DNA of 17,580 nt from Abiotrophia sp. HMSC24B09 (GTDB taxonomy: Bacteria; Bacillota; Bacilli; Lactobacillales; Aerococcaceae). Below the pieces are notes generated by a model. That model made no database searches. It was not told where the DNA came from and worked only from the letters and a program-made list of their open reading frames with translations. The position numbers and the translations under genes were made by a program. The stretch covers positions 186,594-204,173 of the forward strand of contig NZ_KV822210.1 in the NCBI RefSeq assembly GCF_001815865.1. Direction: 5' to 3'. The first letter of the stretch is position 1. Every line of letters begins with the position of its first letter. Of the stretch, positions 17,077 through 17,580 are shown in pieces.

Positions 17077-17580
17077 TTATTCAAAGTCTTTGACCATAGC
17101 CTTGTAGAAATCATGGTTGTAAATAAGGAAGAGATCGTACTGTGGTTTGTCAGGCTTTTTCTCATCCTGACCGATGCGGTGGCCACTTAGGATAAGGCCG
17201 AAATCCTTAGTCTCGACAAAGACCTTATCGACAGGCGAGGGTTCCCGATTAAGCAATCGCTCCATTTGGGCTTCAGGTTTGACCCCTAGGCCTGCCATGC
17301 GTTGTCGGATGCTATCGGCGTCTAGCTTAGCCATAGCGAAGGCTAGCACCTTGTTATCGGGAGTTGATAGGAGCACTGCCTCAGGACCGAAGCGGTGGAT
17401 GGTGTACTTGAAGTCGGTATTAGCTAGTTGAGATTCTTTGCTATCCGTTACTTCCCATTTGAAGAGTTGAGCGAGATTGTCAAGAGTCTTCTTAGCATCC
17501 TTGAGGTCTAAGGCTTCCTTCAGTTTAGGAGTCAACTCGTTGCTAGCAGCTTCTAGGCTTTCGTAAGAAGTTTGACTTGA
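17077..17580 (-). CDS. Unrecognised protein, 5' part outside window
   Basis: The frame is open from the right window edge to a TAA at 17077-17079, giving at least 167 residues. I do not recognise the family. The visible part opens with a Ser/Thr-rich stretch (SSQTSYESLEAASNE), then a charged helical segment (LKEALDLKDAKKTLDNLAQLF), then a mixed alpha/beta region with FKYTIHRFGPEAVLLSTPDNKVLAFAMAK and a C-terminal YDLFLIYNHDFYKAMVKDFE. No catalytic motif or membrane span is visible. The low-complexity beginning would suit a linker behind a lipoprotein signal, but that part is missing. A TTG at 17535 could be mistaken for a start; the frame continues upstream of it without a stop and no ribosome site supports it. 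Confidence 0.7.
   Translation of the reverse strand, partial: SSQTSYESLEAASNELTPKLKEALDLKDAKKTLDNLAQLFKWEVTDSKESQLANTDFKYTIHRFGPEAVLLSTPDNKVLAFAMAKLDADSIRQRMAGLGVKPEAQMERLLNREPSPVDKVFVETKDFGLILSGHRIGQDEKKPDKPQYDLFLIYNHDFYKAMVKDFE

Overview
The window looks like chromosomal DNA of a Gram-positive Lactobacillales bacterium of moderate GC. Three things point there: a type II-A CRISPR repeat of the streptococcal/enterococcal class, an LPXTG-anchored surface enzyme, and strong AGGAGG ribosome sites with CcpA-type cre operators. An Aerococcaceae-like genus (for example the Abiotrophia/Aerococcus/Facklamia group) is my guess from GC and gene content, not something the sequence proves.

Layout. Positions 1-352 hold the distal end of a CRISPR array: a repeat cut by the window edge, four complete 36-bp repeats, five 30-bp spacers and a decayed last repeat. 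A strong terminator follows. Positions 508-5832 hold one apparent six-gene operon on the + strand: a PRD/BglG-type regulator with built-in EIIB and EIIA domains, PTS EIIA, galactitol-family EIIC, EIIB, an archaeal-type triosephosphate isomerase homologue, and an unusual YjbQ (UPF0047) protein. A two-way terminator separates it from a convergent CpXC-domain gene (5898-6518, -). Then come four + strand single-gene units: a cytoplasmic GH29 alpha-L-fucosidase (6743-8053), the metallo-beta-lactamase-fold protein WalJ/YycJ (8236 or 8215-9045), a cell-wall-anchored GH85 endo-beta-N-acetylglucosaminidase of the Endo-D type (9244-13803), and a GH2 beta-galactosidase (13959-16997). Each has its own terminator. 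The window ends inside an unrecognised - strand gene (17077-17580).

How it fits together. The secreted endoglycosidase should release N-glycans from host glycoproteins. The intracellular fucosidase and beta-galactosidase could finish off imported fragments, although no transporter for them is in the window. Near-consensus cre sites (13 of 14 positions) lie in the promoter regions of the PTS operon, the fucosidase and the endoglycosidase, which suggests a shared carbon-catabolite-repressed regulon for host-derived sugars. The part most likely to be undescribed is the PTS operon: a complete galactitol-type permease coupled only to a triosephosphate-isomerase-like enzyme and a divergent YjbQ protein, with no dehydrogenase, kinase or aldolase. 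Its substrate cannot be named from the sequence.
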